DNA from: Streptomyces sp. NBC_01750
GTDB taxonomy: Bacteria > Actinomycetota > Actinomycetes > Streptomycetales > Streptomycetaceae
Reading direction: 5' to 3'
Length of the DNA: 64,000 nt
NCBI RefSeq assembly: GCF_035918095.1
Contig: NZ_CP109137.1
Coordinates: forward strand, 1,364,001-1,428,000
The notes beneath the pieces were generated by a model. That model did no database searches and was not told the DNA's origin. It was given only the letters and a program-made list of their open reading frames with translations. This document shows, one piece after another, positions 1-7,546 of this stretch. How positions within the stretch are numbered: the first letter of the stretch is position 1; each line of letters begins with the position of its first letter. Position numbers and translations under genes: made by a program.

Positions 1-159
1 CTTGCCGCCGCCGAACACGGCCTCGTCCCCGGCGAGTCCGGGCCCCCCGGAACGGTCCTCCTCGATCTCGACGACCAGGTCGGTATCGGCGAGCCGGATG
101 CGGTCACCGGTGGTGGGGCCGAAAAGATCGGTGTAGACAGCGCGGTTCAGCTCAGGCAT
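1..159 (-). CDS. ureC: Urease subunit alpha (UreC), 5' part only
   Basis: The catalytic subunit of urease hydrolyses urea to ammonia and carbamate in the cytoplasm. Only the first 53 codons are visible. They read [20 protein letters not shown], the typical UreC start, followed by the acidic IEEDRSGG and the FGGGK segment. The nickel-binding and catalytic residues lie outside the window. The ATG overlaps the end of ureB by 8 bp, consistent with translational coupling in the order ureA-ureB-ureC. The gene is cut by the window edge, not visibly broken. Confidence 0.95.
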   Translation of the reverse strand, partial: MPELNRAVYTDLFGPTTGDRIRLADTDLVVEIEEDRSGGPGLAGDEAVFGGGK

Positions 160-463
160 CGAGGGGACCTCCGGTCTCGCCGCGCAGCCCCGGCACGACC
201 CGTGCACCGGTGAACGGGACGAGTTCGACGTCGACGGGGATGCCGGGCTCGAAGCGCACGGCGGTGCCTGCGGCGATGTTCAGCCGCTTGCCGCGGGCGG
301 CCGCGCGGTCGAAGTCCAGACCGGGGTTCGCCTCGGCGAAGTGATAGTGGGAGCCGACCTGGACGGGCCGGTCGGCGGCGTTGACGACAGCGAGTCGGGT
401 GACCTCGCGGCCCGCGTTGAGGGCGATGGGGCCGTCGGCGAAAAGGATCTCTCCGGGAATCAT
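152..463 (-). CDS. ureB: Urease subunit beta (UreB)
   Basis: Structural beta subunit of urease, 103 aa, the normal length for the separate actinobacterial subunit. It starts [18 protein letters not shown] and has the conserved [18 protein letters not shown] block and FEPG. It has no catalytic residues of its own and supports the alpha subunit in the trimeric complex. It lies 9 bp after ureA and overlaps ureC by 8 bp, so the three subunits are almost certainly one transcript. The accessory genes ureF, ureG and ureD are not visible and would lie beyond position 1. Confidence 0.96.
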   Translation of the reverse strand: MIPGEILFADGPIALNAGREVTRLAVVNAADRPVQVGSHYHFAEANPGLDFDRAAARGKRLNIAAGTAVRFEPGIPVDVELVPFTGARVVPGLRGETGGPLDA

Positions 464-472
464 CCGCGTACC

Positions 473-775
473 TCAGACGATCGGGTCATGGACGGTGACG
501 AGCTTGGTGCCGTCCGGGAAGGTCGCCTCGACCTGCACGTCGTGGATCATCTCGGGGATGCCCTCCATGACGTCGGCACGGGTGAGCACCTTGCGTCCCG
601 AGGCCATGAGTTCGGCGACGGTACGGCCGTCCCTCGCGCCTTCGAGTATGTGAGCGGTGATCAGCGCGACGGACTCGGGATGGTTCAGCAGCACCCCCCG
701 CGCGCGACGCTTCTCCGCCACGTCGGCAGCCACATGAATGAGCAGTCGTTCCTGCTCGTGCGGGGAGAGTTGCAT
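473..775 (-). CDS. ureA: Urease subunit gamma (UreA)
   Basis: First gene of the urease operon, 100 aa, normal for the family. Diagnostic segments are [20 protein letters not shown] at the start, [10 protein letters not shown], and the C-terminal [20 protein letters not shown]. It is a small structural subunit packing against UreC. A GAGGTG ribosome binding site precedes the ATG. The 131 bp upstream to the convergent-side TetR gene stop should hold the operon promoter. I looked for a GlnR-type box there and did not see a convincing one. Confidence 0.96.
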   Translation of the reverse strand: MQLSPHEQERLLIHVAADVAEKRRARGVLLNHPESVALITAHILEGARDGRTVAELMASGRKVLTRADVMEGIPEMIHDVQVEATFPDGTKLVTVHDPIV

Positions 776-906
776 GGGCCCACCTCACTGTCGTCCGGCC
801 CCGCCTGGACGCAGCGGGAACACAGCTCACTTCACACTCCGCTGAGCTGTGCGCGGGAGTCTCCCGACCTGGGGGTGAACGGTAAGGCGCAAGTTTTTCC
901 GGCGCG

Positions 907-1527
907 TTAACTGATCTCGGGATCTCCCATGGACATCAGCGCCCGGAGTCCGTCCTCCAGGACCTCGACCTGCACATCACCGAAGAGCGCCTGCTGGGCG
1001 ATGAAGCCCTGGGCGGTGGCGATGAGGGTGCGGGCCACATGGTCGGCGGGTACATCTGCGGCCATCAGGCCGCTGTCGCGATAGGCGTCCACGAGCTTCG
1101 ACCAGGCCTGGCGCATGCCGACATACCCCTCGTCCAGCGTGGCGGCGAGCTGCTCGTTTCGCAGGGTCTCGGTCCACACCTGCACGATCAGCCGCGCAAA
1201 CGCCTGCCGGTCGCCGCCGGGCACCTGCTCCTCCAGCATGACGCGCAGCACACGGCCGAGAAGTACGTCGGGGGTGGGCGGCGGGGTGCTCCTGGCGGCC
1301 TCGTCGAAGGCCCCGCGGATCGCGCTGAACGCCTCATCGGCGATGGCCGCGATCAGCTCCTCCTTGCTGCGGAAGTACCGGTAGACCGCGCCGGCCGACA
1401 GGCCTGCCTCACGGAGGATGTCCTGCATCGACGTGGCGTGGAAGCCGTTGCGGGCGAAGCAGCGGGCGGCGCCGTCCAGGATCTGGCGGCGGCGGGCGTC
1501 GAGGTGTTCCTGGGATACGCGGGCCAT
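907..1527 (-). CDS. TetR/AcrR family transcriptional repressor
   Basis: 206 aa from the ATG at 1525-1527. The N-terminal helix-turn-helix is clear (ILDGAARCFARNGFHATSMQDI followed by LSAGAVYRYFRSKEELI, residues about 15-60). The rest is an all-helical ligand-binding domain with a TetR_C-like end. It is divergent from a membrane protein gene at 1637, and the intergenic DNA carries two copies of an operator-like sequence, one lying inside this gene's own promoter. It therefore probably represses both itself and the neighbour. A longer reading frame upstream exists but runs through the promoter, so the short start is preferred. The ligand is unknown. Confidence 0.9.
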   Translation of the reverse strand: MARVSQEHLDARRRQILDGAARCFARNGFHATSMQDILREAGLSAGAVYRYFRSKEELIAAIADEAFSAIRGAFDEAARSTPPPTPDVLLGRVLRVMLEEQVPGGDRQAFARLIVQVWTETLRNEQLAATLDEGYVGMRQAWSKLVDAYRDSGLMAADVPADHVARTLIATAQGFIAQQALFGDVQVEVLEDGLRALMSMGDPEIS

Positions 1528-1534
1528 GCCGTCC

Positions 1535-1563
1535 AACCTAAAACGAACATTCCTTCTTGACAA
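1535..1563 (-). promoter_or_regulatory. Promoter of the TetR gene, predicted leaderless
   Basis: Read on the minus strand there is a TTGTCA -35 box (complement of 1558-1563), a 17-bp spacer and a TAGGTT -10 box (complement of 1535-1540). Seven bases then separate the -10 box from the ATG at 1527, so transcription should begin at or next to the A of the start codon, giving a leaderless mRNA. One operator copy fills the spacer. Confidence 0.6.
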
Positions 1564-1617
1564 GGAAGCGAGCCCGGCGCGACAGTCAGGGCAACAACAA
1601 AAACGAACGATCCTTCT
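1540..1617. promoter_or_regulatory. Duplicated TetR-type operator
   Basis: The sequence AAACGAAC followed by two variable bases and TCCTTCT occurs at 1541-1557 and again at 1601-1617, exactly 60 bp apart. Each copy is a degenerate dyad resembling AACGAA-NN-TTCGTT. A second dyad, TTCCTT-6 bp-AAGGAA, occupies 1550-1567. The first copy lies between the -35 and -10 boxes of the TetR promoter. The second lies just upstream of the divergent gene. Confidence 0.6.
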
Positions 1618-1636
1618 CTTTGAATCGAGGGCCATC

Positions 1637-2626
1637 ATGTCCGCCACCTCCACCCGCCGAATGATCGCGGTGATGGTCCTTGTCCCAGCCCTGGTGGCGC
1701 TGGCCCTCTGGGCCTTCGCGTGGCCGGCCGCCCGAATCGCGCCCCGTGACGTACCCATCGGCATCGCCGGACCGGCGGCAGCGACCGCACAGCTGGAGCA
1801 GCGATTCGAACAGCGCGAGGGAGCCTTCGACGTACACCACTACGACGACGAAGCCGCCGCCCGCTCCGCGATCGAGGACCGGGTCGTATACGGAGCTGTG
1901 GTCGTCACCACCGAAGGACCACGACTGCTGACCGCATCGGCGGCCAGTCCGGTCGTCGCCCAGCTCCTCAAGGAGGCCGTCACCTCACAGGCTCCGGCCG
2001 GTACCCAGGTACAGATCACGGACGTGGTGCCCACGCCCTCCGGTGATCCGCGCGGCAGCGCTCTGGCGGCGAGCATCCTGCCGCTGGCTCTGGCCGGTGT
2101 CGCGGCCGGCGCCGTCGTGACCCTGCTGGGACTCCGCGGGGCCCGCGCGGCAACCGCACTGATCGGCACCGCCGTCCTGGTCGGCATCACCGCCGCCGTA
2201 CTCGCCGACAGCTGGCTCGGCGTGCTCACCGGCCCATGGTGGGCCCAGGCCGGAGTACTGGGCCTGACCGTCCTGGCCATCGGCGCGGCCGTGGCCGGGC
2301 TCGCGGCCCTGATCGGTACACCGGGGCTCGCGCTCGGAGGACTTCTCATGGTGCTCATCGGCAACCCGTTCTCGGGTGCCGCGAGCGCGCCCGAACTCCT
2401 GCCGGAGCCTGCCGGACTGATCGGCCAGTGGCTGCCGCCGGGCGCGGGCGGGACGCTGCTCCGGTCGGTGGCGTACTTCGAGGGCAACGCCGCCGGGGCG
2501 GCCGTCCTCACCCTCTCGCTCTGGGCCGCACTCGGACTGGCCGCGGTTGTGGCAGGCGGGCGCCGTGCCGGGCGACCGGTCGTGGCCGCGGATCATCGCG
2601 AGGCCGAAGCGGTACCCGTCGGCTGA
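1637..2626 (+). CDS. ABC-2-type / YhgE-like membrane protein
   Basis: 329 aa integral membrane protein. A first membrane segment (IAVMVLVPALVALALWAFAW, about residues 10-30) is followed by an extracytoplasmic domain of about 110 residues, then five or six hydrophobic segments from about residue 140 to 310. This layout is that of ABC-2 permeases of the YhgE/Pip or DUF3533 type, which lack an ATPase of their own. The conserved-looking NPFSGAASAPELLPEPAGLIGQWLPPGAG stretch (split here by name only) is in the last third. It is divergent from and probably controlled by the TetR regulator, so efflux or envelope stress is a plausible role. Substrate unknown. Confidence 0.75.
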   Translation: MSATSTRRMIAVMVLVPALVALALWAFAWPAARIAPRDVPIGIAGPAAATAQLEQRFEQREGAFDVHHYDDEAAARSAIEDRVVYGAVVVTTEGPRLLTASAASPVVAQLLKEAVTSQAPAGTQVQITDVVPTPSGDPRGSALAASILPLALAGVAAGAVVTLLGLRGARAATALIGTAVLVGITAAVLADSWLGVLTGPWWAQAGVLGLTVLAIGAAVAGLAALIGTPGLALGGLLMVLIGNPFSGAASAPELLPEPAGLIGQWLPPGAGGTLLRSVAYFEGNAAGAAVLTLSLWAALGLAAVVAGGRRAGRPVVAADHREAEAVPVG

Positions 2627-2680
2627 GCCCTTCGAGGCCCGTCGGCCGAGCAATTCGCGGCGCATCGGGGCCCATCGACC

Positions 2681-2720
2681 GGCCGCGCGTCCCCGCTGTA
2701 GCGGACGGGGACGCGCGGCC
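2681..2720. terminator. Strong hairpin, likely bidirectional terminator
   Basis: A perfect 15-bp stem (GGCCGCGCGTCCCCG at 2681-2695 pairing with 2706-2720) encloses a 10-base loop. It lies between the convergent ends of the membrane protein gene (2626) and the Phd-like antitoxin gene (2760). There is no T-tract, as is common in high-GC actinobacteria. Confidence 0.8.
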
Positions 2721-2759
2721 TCTTCGCGTGCCGGCGCGCGTTCGCGTGATGGCGCGCGC

Positions 2760-3041
2760 TCAGCCGCGCCGGTCGGGGGGGCGGTGCTCGGCACCGAGAC
2801 CGAAGCGCCCGCGTTCGCCGGAAACGGACGCGACCGAGCCGAGCGAGGAGACCGAGCTGATCACCTGCTCCTCGGCAGCCTCCTGATCCTTCTCGAGTCG
2901 TTCCAGGTCAGCGGCGGAGACCAACGCTACGAGGGGCTTTCCGTGCCGGGTCACGACGACACGCTCCCCGCCGTAGACAACGCGGTTGATCAGTTCGGCG
3001 AGCTCTGCGCGGGCTTGCGTCACCGGAATCTCGTAGGCCAT
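2760..3041 (-). CDS. Orphan Phd/YefM-family antitoxin
   Basis: 93 aa. The N-terminal half is a standard Phd/YefM DNA-binding domain: MAYEIPVTQARAELAELINR, then GGERVVVTRHGKPLVALVSA and DLERLE. The C-terminal 35 residues (SSVSSLGSVASVSG, then Arg/Gly-rich) are not typical of a toxin-binding tail. No toxin gene of the Doc, YoeB or VapC type lies on either side: 40 bp downstream is a terminator, and upstream is non-coding. It may act alone as a regulator or be the remnant of a lost toxin-antitoxin pair. Confidence 0.85.
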   Translation of the reverse strand: MAYEIPVTQARAELAELINRVVYGGERVVVTRHGKPLVALVSAADLERLEKDQEAAEEQVISSVSSLGSVASVSGERGRFGLGAEHRPPDRRG

Positions 3042-3270
3042 GGCTCCCAGCTTACGGGCCCTCCTTGGCGTCCATAGCGTCCAGGGAGAGCGCTAAATCC
3101 CAGGTCACTGCCACGTCGGACAGGGCGAAAACGCCAGTCTGTGAGACAGGTGTGAGACGAGCCCGCCGATCTCCTTAGCTCCCGTTCGCACCCTGTGTCA
3201 CCGTTCGGTCACACTGGCGGCATGCCGGGCCTGTACGCCGCATGATGCCTCCAAGACACCTGGGGGCCTC
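3042..3270. other. Intergenic region with a shared promoter-like motif
   Basis: No gene is recognised. Two copies of TGTGAGAC stand 11 bp apart (3140-3147 and 3151-3158). The 15-mer CACCGTTCGGTCACA at 3199-3213 recurs exactly at 42741-42755, just before another gene's start. Here the motif is followed 8 bases later by an ATG opening a seven-codon reading frame (3222-3245) that I do not claim is translated. Confidence 0.5.
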
Positions 3271-3771
3271 ATGAACACCCGCACCACCGTTGCTGTCGCA
3301 GCAGTCCTTTTCATCAGTCTCGCCGGCTGCGGCACGGCCGAAAGCAAGACTCCCGGCGAAGCGGAGACGCCGACGGTCGGGGCCGCTTCGACACCAAGCC
3401 TCAGCGCAGTCGATCAGCTCAGGAACTGGAGAGACACGGGCGGATCAGACCAGCTGAGCACGATCACCGCCGACCTCACCGCCGTCAACAAGGACTCCCA
3501 TCCGGTCAACCTGCCGGGCCTCAGGAAGAGTTGCCCACGAATGACCGCCGACCTCGAAGCAGCCCAGAAGGGTGATCCGATGCCGGACAAGACGTTGGCC
3601 ACCCGCTGGTCCCTGGCCCTCGAGCACCTGGCCGCATCTGCGGCAGCGTGCGCCCAAGGCGCCAACAGCGAAGACCAAGCCTCGTTCGACACCATGGCGG
3701 CAGAGATGTCGATCGGCACAGAACACCTCGTAGCCGTCAACGATCGGCTGACCGAGATCATCGGCTCATGA
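3271..3771 (+). CDS. Putative lipoprotein, function unknown
   Basis: 166 aa. A lipoprotein signal peptide is visible: a short basic start (MNTRTTV), a hydrophobic core and the lipobox LAGC at about residues 17-20, so the mature protein should be anchored outside the cytoplasmic membrane by Cys20. The rest is a low-complexity Pro/Thr linker and a helical domain with two further Cys (KSCPRMTAD and AAACAQG), which could form a disulfide. Base composition is lower in GC than the flanking genes. The family is not recognised. Confidence 0.7.
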   Translation: MNTRTTVAVAAVLFISLAGCGTAESKTPGEAETPTVGAASTPSLSAVDQLRNWRDTGGSDQLSTITADLTAVNKDSHPVNLPGLRKSCPRMTADLEAAQKGDPMPDKTLATRWSLALEHLAASAAACAQGANSEDQASFDTMAAEMSIGTEHLVAVNDRLTEIIGS

Positions 3772-3794
3772 CCGGGGATAGGGCTGCGCAGCCG

Positions 3795-4275
3795 CGCATG
3801 TTCAACCGCCGTTGGCATCGCTGGGCTTTGGCCGCGGCGCCAGCCGTCAGCCTCACCGCATTAACGCCCGTGCCATTCGTTGTCGCTTGGCGTCGACGCA
3901 TCGTTGGGTGGCGCACAGTTGCCACGTACACGCTGAACAGCCCTACAAGGGCCCCCAGCCGCAGCCCCCAGAGGACTTCCAGGGCGGCGACACCTGGGGC
4001 AACGGCAGACATCAAGGTCTGCAACATCAAGGGGGCCGACATCACCGTCAGTCAGTCCCCTGGTCACTGGCCTACAGCAAACGGCACCAGCATCGACATC
4101 ACCAGCTCCTCAGGCGGCGACTCGCCGAAGCCCGAGTTCCCAATGGACAAGACACTGAAGCCGATGCGCGCGCGGCCTGATCGCCTTCCCGGTGCCCAGC
4201 GGCAAGCGCCCGGAGAACCTCGCGTACGAGCCCGACGGGGTCCAGCCCACCGAGTGGGCCATCCCCAAGGCGTAG
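3795..4275 (+). pseudogene. Decayed DUF4352-like exported protein
   Basis: Three reading frames must be joined to recover one protein. One gives EQPYKGPQPQPPEDFQGGD near 3937-3993, a typical linker. Another gives TADIKVCNIKGADITVSQ and continues to FPMDKTLKP near 4160. A third gives GLIAFPVPSGKRPENLAY and ends ...TEWAIPKA with a stop at 4273-4275. This order matches Streptomyces secreted DUF4352-type proteins, but at least two frameshifts separate the pieces. The start is not defined. Confidence 0.6.
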
Positions 4276-4292
4276 CCGGGAGGTGGGCGCCC

Positions 4293-4642
4293 GTGGCGGG
4301 CAACCCGCGCAACGGGCGCCCCTACCGCCGCCTCGTCGCCGCCGTGAAAGCCCTCGGTGACCCGTGCGCACGCTGCGGCCACAACATCGACCCAGCCCTC
4401 GACCCGCGAGACTCCTGGTCGTTCACCCTCGACCACATCGTCCCGCTGTCCAAGGGCGGCGACCTGCTCGACCCGGCGCGGACGGCAGGGACGGGCAGGC
4501 GTGCCCGGCCGGCTACAGCTGGCAGGCGCCGAAAGATGACCCCGACGCGCTCGTCTGCCGCAAGGACGGCGCACCCGCGCCGGACGACAAGCCGGGCCTG
4601 CTGTCCCTCGGCCTCGACCCGCAACGCCGCCAGTACCCGTAA
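4293..4642 (+). pseudogene. Truncated HNH endonuclease joined to a foreign C-terminal fragment
   Basis: A GTG at 4293 with an upstream GGGAGG opens a typical phage-type HNH protein: CARCGHNIDP, then FTLDHIVPLSKGGDLLDPA. The expected second half (NL.P.H..CN) is missing. In place of it the frame shifts to a sequence reading GQACPAGYSWQAPKDDPDAL and ending at the TAA at 4640-4642, which looks like the tail of a different protein. The result is a deletion fusion that should not be an active nuclease. It suggests remains of a mobile element. Confidence 0.6.
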
Positions 4643-4660
4643 CGCAATACGTAAGGCAGT

Positions 4661-4686
4661 GCGCCCCCTCCTTCGGGAGGGGGCGC
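4661..4686 (+). terminator. Rho-independent-like terminator with UUCG loop
   Basis: An 11-bp perfect stem (GCGCCCCCTCC at 4661-4671 with 4676-4686) closed by a TTCG tetraloop and followed by CTTTCT. It separates the decayed genes from the convergent pterin dehydratase gene ending at 4703. Confidence 0.85.
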
Positions 4687-4702
4687 CTTTCTGCGTCCGG
4701 GG

Positions 4703-5020
4703 TCAGGCCAGTGGCGTCGACAGGTGCGCCGCCGCGATGGCGTCGATCCGCGCGGCTAGGTCGAAGTCGGCGGCCGTCAGCCTGTAGCCAGCGTCGTGCG
4801 TGGTGATCGCGATCTTCAAGTGGTCGATCCGCAGGTCGATGTCGGCGTGATGCCCGATGCGCCGCTCACGGTCGGCGATGTGCACAATCATCGCGACGCC
4901 CGCGTGATACCGGATCTCGACCCGGCGCGTGATCTCATCCCCCGCCCGCGTCCACTCCGGCAGCTTGCTCAGCCGCTCCTCAATCTCCCCATCGGTCAGC
5001 GGCTTCGGTACGCCTGCCAC
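4703..5020 (-). CDS. 4a-hydroxytetrahydrobiopterin dehydratase (PCD/DCoH family)
   Basis: 105 aa, the normal family length. The enzyme dehydrates pterin-4a-carbinolamine to recycle the pterin cofactor of aromatic amino acid hydroxylases. The active-site region reads IGHHADIDLRIDHLKI, followed by TTHDAGYRLTAADFDLA, closely matching the family pattern in which His-His is followed by a Pro; here Ala replaces that Pro. It starts with GTG one base after the stop of the XRE-TPR gene, so the two are likely co-transcribed. No aromatic hydroxylase is nearby, so the local substrate is unclear. Confidence 0.88.
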   Translation of the reverse strand: MAGVPKPLTDGEIEERLSKLPEWTRAGDEITRRVEIRYHAGVAMIVHIADRERRIGHHADIDLRIDHLKIAITTHDAGYRLTAADFDLAARIDAIAAAHLSTPLA

Positions 5021-5021
5021 G

Positions 5022-6287
5022 TCATCCCCTCTCGGTCACCGGTGCCAGTACCTCGGCGAGGTCCCGGCCGACGGGCGTATCGTGCCATGGCCGCATGGCT
5101 CCCTCGAGGGTGGCCAACTCCCGGGCCATGCGTGCGGATCGGGTTTCCACCGCGATCTCCGCAGCGGTGCGGGCGATCTCGAGAGCGTGGTCCGGTTCCC
5201 GCGCTGCCGCTGCCGCGGTGGCATGACGGGCGAGGTACACCCCGCGGTCCCTGCGGGCCGTCTCCGGGACGACCGTCAGCACTTGGGACCACAGCGAGTC
5301 GGCTTCGCGGCCGAGGCCGAGCCGTCCGTAGCAGGTGGCGCGCTGCACCTCGAGGTATCCGGGCGTCCTGCGGCAGGCGTTGCCCCATGGGAGATCGTCG
5401 TCGACGCGGCCGAGGAGCCCGTCCGCCTGGTCGAGCAGGTGGTCCACGGCGGTACGGTCCCCGGTGAGGCTGGCTCCGTGCGCCTGCTGCTGCATGGCCA
5501 TGATGCGGACCTTCGGCAGAATCCGAGTGGTGTCGTCGAGGGCGGCCTCGCACAGGTCGATGACCGCGTGCCCGTCCCCCAAGTCGGTTCTCACCTGGGC
5601 CTGATTGACCAGGCTGTAGCCGATCAGATGCGGGTCGCGGGACCGCATCGCTATCTCCTGCGTCACCCCGCGCCAGAAGCTCGCCCCGTCCATGTCGCCC
5701 GCGTCCTGGTACAGCCAGCCCACCAAGGCGGCGTAGGCCGCGCCGACTCGGAGCAGGCCGCGGCGCGTCTCGCCCTTCGCGCTGCGGATCAGCTTGTCGA
5801 TCAGCTGGTACTGCGCGCTGACGGTGCCGATCAAGTCGTGCGGGCCGAGGAACATATCCGCCCGGTAGTGGCCCTCGAGCTGCTGCTGGAAGTAGTCGAT
5901 CAGCGTGGGGTCGACGTGCTGCGGGGCAACGGGCCCGGCGATGAGCGCGGCGGCGGTGACGGAGACAAAGGCCCTGCGTTTCACGTCGTCCTCTTGGTGG
6001 TGCTCGGGCCGGATCCAGCCGGGCGGTGTGGTGAAGCCGAGGTCTTCGGGCCAGTGGCCGAGCGCGTCGTGCAGCACGATGGCGGTTTCTTCCGCCGGCC
6101 AGCCGGGACGGCCACCCTCCCACCGGCGCCACGTCCGCGCGGACACGGTGAACTGGCAGTCGTCGAGGAGCTGTTGCCCGTGCTCCTGGAGCGCCGTGGC
6201 CGCGGCCTCGACGGTGCGCCAGCCCTTCCGTAACCGGGCCGCTCTCAATGCGTCGTTGCGGCTCACGCGCCCAGTCTGAGGTGTCAT
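5022..6287 (-). CDS. XRE-type regulator with C-terminal helical (TPR-like) domain, contains a TTA codon
   Basis: 421 aa. The N-terminal 70 residues look like the helix-turn-helix of Streptomyces large XRE regulators (LRAARLRKGWRTVEAAATAL and TVSARTWRRWEGGRPG). Then comes a Lys-Arg/Ala-rich hydrophobic stretch (VKRRAFVSVTAAALIAG, about residues 103-119) and a long alpha-helical part of TPR type. A GTG at codon 8 (VSRNDAL) is an equally good start. The leucine codon at 6231-6233 is TTA, so translation may depend on bldA tRNA. Role unknown; probably a regulator sensing a small peptide or metabolite. Confidence 0.8.
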   Translation of the reverse strand: MTPQTGRVSRNDALRAARLRKGWRTVEAAATALQEHGQQLLDDCQFTVSARTWRRWEGGRPGWPAEETAIVLHDALGHWPEDLGFTTPPGWIRPEHHQEDDVKRRAFVSVTAAALIAGPVAPQHVDPTLIDYFQQQLEGHYRADMFLGPHDLIGTVSAQYQLIDKLIRSAKGETRRGLLRVGAAYAALVGWLYQDAGDMDGASFWRGVTQEIAMRSRDPHLIGYSLVNQAQVRTDLGDGHAVIDLCEAALDDTTRILPKVRIMAMQQQAHGASLTGDRTAVDHLLDQADGLLGRVDDDLPWGNACRRTPGYLEVQRATCYGRLGLGREADSLWSQVLTVVPETARRDRGVYLARHATAAAAAREPDHALEIARTAAEIAVETRSARMARELATLEGAMRPWHDTPVGRDLAEVLAPVTERG

Positions 6288-6315
6288 TGCCCATGTCCTC
6301 GGCCATGGCCGCTAC

Positions 6316-6822
6316 GTGGCCACGCGTGGCCGTACCGCGACCTATTTGGGTCCCGACGTGCACGCCCATCATCCACGTGTGACTACCGGACGTACACAGA
6401 TCGCGACAGGATCCGACCCTTCGGCTGACGACCAAGAGGCCACGGCCGAGGACCGGCCGCGCGCTTTCATCTACGACCGGCACGCCACCACGTCGACTGT
6501 CATTCTCGACATCCGCCTCGACCGGTGCCGCGCATACGCGGAGTCCCGCGGCTGGGACGTCGCGGGTATCTGGCTCGACCTCGGCGACCACGCCCTGAGT
6601 CATCACAGGCCGCAGTTCGACGCGCTGTGTGTGGCCATGGACAGGGCCCCCGGTCGGATCGTGTGCCTCGTCGACGGCTGGGACCGGCTTACCCGGGACG
6701 CCTCGCAGAGCTCGGTCATGCGGCACCGCGTCGGGCAGACAGGCGGGCACTGCGTGACGGCCGAGGGCGAGAGCGACGCGCCTGCCGAGAAGCAGCGCGG
6801 TCGGCTCTGCACACCCCACTGA
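6316..6822 (+). CDS. Resolvase-like small protein lacking the catalytic serine
   Basis: 168 aa from GTG 6316; a second in-frame GTG at 6379 (147 aa) leaves more room for a promoter and may be the true start. Residues about 50-150 follow the serine recombinase N-terminal fold: RAFIYDRHATTSTVI, then RLDRCRAYAESRGWDVAGIW, RPQFDALCVAMD and a WDRLTRD block. In active enzymes the first motif is Y.RVS, with the nucleophilic Ser. Here it reads YDRHAT, so recombination activity is unlikely. No DNA-binding C-terminal domain is present. It may be regulatory. It precedes a DUF397 gene. Confidence 0.65.
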   Translation: MATRGRTATYLGPDVHAHHPRVTTGRTQIATGSDPSADDQEATAEDRPRAFIYDRHATTSTVILDIRLDRCRAYAESRGWDVAGIWLDLGDHALSHHRPQFDALCVAMDRAPGRIVCLVDGWDRLTRDASQSSVMRHRVGQTGGHCVTAEGESDAPAEKQRGRLCTPH

Positions 6823-6913
6823 ACGCCCGTCCCGACCGGATGACTCCGGCCAGGAACCCCCGGCCGGGACGGGTTGCACGGACAGCGAACATCCGAGAGA
6901 GAGGACACCACTG

Positions 6914-7255
6914 ATGGGCACCATCAGCAATGGCATCACGACCAAGCCGTTCGAGAACTCGCACGCCCTCGGGCTGGACTGGCGCAAGGCGAGCAGGACC
7001 GACCTTGACCCGATCCTGAAGGACTGCGTCATCCTCGCCGAGGCACCGGACGCCAAGGACCACCCGCACTACAACATCCCGAACGGCACCCGCATGGTCG
7101 CCCTCTCCGACGACAAGGACATGGACAGCCCGGTACTGCACTTCAGCCGGGCCGAGTTCACCAAGTTCGCCGAGGGCATCAAGGCCGGCGAGTTCGATGA
7201 CTTGATGGCCACCGATGCGGAGATGGAGCAGGCCACCGCCGCCGCGGCCGTCTGA
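6914..7255 (+). CDS. DUF397 domain protein
   Basis: 113 aa, longer than the usual 60-75. The DUF397 core is visible (GLDWRKASRTDLDPILKDCV, then VALSDDKDMDSPVLHFSRAE followed by FTKFAEGIK). DUF397 proteins in Streptomyces normally pair with XRE-DUF5753 regulators and are thought to modulate them (BldB/WhiJ-type circuits). Here the nearest XRE gene is the divergent one at 5022-6287. A GAGAGAGGA ribosome binding site precedes the ATG. The gene is followed after 2 bp by a zinc-ribbon gene, so the two form an operon. Confidence 0.85.
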   Translation: MGTISNGITTKPFENSHALGLDWRKASRTDLDPILKDCVILAEAPDAKDHPHYNIPNGTRMVALSDDKDMDSPVLHFSRAEFTKFAEGIKAGEFDDLMATDAEMEQATAAAAV

Positions 7256-7257
7256 CC

Positions 7258-7440
7258 ATGGACGCGATCCAGGTAGGGCAGGCGTTCGCGAGCATCGAGC
7301 GGTTCCGCCACACCCGGTGCCGGGAATGCCAGAGTCAGCAGACCGTCCCGCTGATCAATCAGGGTGTTGTCATCGTCTCGTGCGAGAACTGCGGAGGCGC
7401 CACCCGCAAGGGCCGTCTCGCGCAGCCGGCCACCGCCTAG
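7258..7440 (+). CDS. Small zinc-ribbon-like protein
   Basis: 60 aa. Two Cys pairs are spaced as in a zinc ribbon: CRECQ near residues 21-25 and CENCGG near residues 43-48, with a basic tail (ATRKGRLAQPATA). It begins 2 bp after the DUF397 stop. Such proteins can bind DNA, RNA or protein; function is not predictable from sequence. Confidence 0.7.
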   Translation: MDAIQVGQAFASIERFRHTRCRECQSQQTVPLINQGVVIVSCENCGGATRKGRLAQPATA

Positions 7441-7452
7441 TTCCCTGACCGG

Positions 7453-7490
7453 CCCGGTCTGTCTGCGCCCCCCGTCGCGGACAGGCCGGG
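7453..7490 (+). terminator. Hairpin terminator after the DUF397/zinc-ribbon operon
   Basis: CCCGGTCTGTC (7453-7463) pairs with GACAGGCCGGG (7480-7490), 11 pairs with one G-U, enclosing a 16-base loop. It is followed by GCTTCCCCTTT. It sits 13 bp after the stop of the small zinc-ribbon gene. Confidence 0.7.
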
Positions 7491-7546
7491 GCTTCCCCTT
7501 TGCAGTTCCTCGATTCAGTTCGCGTGAACTCGCTTGCAGTGCAAGG

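Noticed and set aside
776..906. GlnR-type box upstream of the urease operon
   Set aside because: No sequence matches GTnAC-N6-GAAAC closely enough.
3222..3245. Seven-codon frame after the shared 15-mer
   Set aside because: Too short to judge and with no evidence of translation.
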